Shown piece after piece: positions 38,893 to 39,197 of a stretch of 39,197 bases of DNA (positions within the stretch are counted from its first letter, which is position 1; each line of letters opens with the position of its first letter). The translations under genes and the position numbers were made by a program. Under the pieces are notes generated by a model. The model searched no databases and was not told where the DNA came from. It worked only from the letters and a program-made list of their open reading frames with translations. This stretch comes from a virus: the IMG/VR virus record IMGVR_UViG_3300018418_001588, positions 1 through 39,197 of that record. One strand, given 5' to 3'.

Positions 38893-39197
38893 GCGAACTC
38901 CTGTTGCAGTTTAATGTTATCAAAAAACTCTTTCTTTGTACCAGGGTCGTCTTTAAACGCACCTTTTAGTACAGTTGTTTGTGTAAGTGAACTATGTGCC
39001 ATAATGCCACGATTCTCACAACAGCCGTGTGTTGCTTGAATATAAACACCTAAGTGTTCTGCACCTGTTGCTTTAGCAATCTCACGTGCAATATCATTTG
39101 CAAGTTCTTCTTGCAGTGTGCCACGTCGAGCGCACCACTGTGCAATGCGTGTGTACTTAGATAGTCCGATAAGTTTTTCTGCGGCAATAATACCAAT
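38886..39197 (-). CDS. folE: GTP cyclohydrolase I, 3' part (partial)
   Basis: The last 103 codons of folE; the 5' part lies beyond the window. GLSKYTR and the RRGTLQEELANDIA helix are followed by the active-site segment ATHGCCENRG, where the His and first Cys align with the zinc ligands of bacterial FolE (HYC...RG). Then come MAHSSLTQTTVLKGAF and a short tail. FolE makes dihydroneopterin triphosphate, the entry to folate and to preQ0. Next to queE it points to 7-deazaguanine synthesis, possibly for DNA modification. Confidence 0.9.
   Translation of the reverse strand: MGIIAAEKLIGLSKYTRIAQWCARRGTLQEELANDIAREIAKATGAEHLGVYIQATHGCCENRGIMAHSSLTQTTVLKGAFKDDPGTKKEFFDNIKLQQEFAC

Overview
The window looks like part of the genome of a low-GC, T4-like marine myovirus (pelagiphage/cyanophage relatives) or a metagenomic contig of one. 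The signs are: tightly packed genes with 1-14 bp overlaps; T4-type late promoter elements (TATAAATA and close variants); a T4-type FEN-family RNase H; a phage GTP cyclohydrolase I/QueE pair; a tail-fibre gene with an Mtd-like N-terminus; and several small proteins that I recognise only as conserved in marine T4-like phages. There is no rRNA, CRISPR array, transposase or integrase. The host cannot be named from the sequence.

Region 1 (1-26831) is an accessory region built of small, alternating-strand blocks. It holds nine radical-SAM proteins: three of twitch/SPASM type, three of a short family ending in CxxCP, one with a B12-binding-like N-terminus, and two others. It also holds eleven proteins with Fe(II)/2-oxoglutarate oxygenase-like HxD...H signatures. 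Among them sit two SGNH-like hydrolases, two kinase-fold-like paralogues, two short SDRs, a QueC-like PP-loop ATPase, a GNAT-like protein, a glycosyltransferase-like protein, and a short UDP-sugar dehydrogenase followed by an epimerase. One odd tRNA-Asn lies antisense in a plus-strand operon. The gene mix (nucleotide-sugar enzymes, transferase-like proteins, redox tailoring enzymes) fits a pathway that builds or decorates a glycan, lipid or peptide. That role is inference; no substrate can be read from the sequence.

Region 2 (26809-39197) is mostly minus strand and looks like phage core. In order of increasing coordinate it holds the tail fibre, small conserved proteins, a VWA/metallopeptidase-like protein and its MoxR-type AAA+ ATPase, RNase H, a TIGR02466-like oxygenase, QueE, a small membrane protein and the 3' part of folE. 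One plus-strand glycosyltransferase-like gene (32844-33779) interrupts it.

Regulation appears to be of two kinds. The AAA+, VWA and RNase H genes follow near-perfect sigma-70 promoters (TTGACA, 17 bp, TATAAT-like), as expected for early phage genes. The accessory blocks start from T4-late-like elements. At three divergent junctions these elements lie back to back and end exactly 5 nt before the ATG on both strands, which would make the mRNAs leaderless. All six convergent junctions overlap by 15-30 bp, leaving no room for an intergenic terminator.
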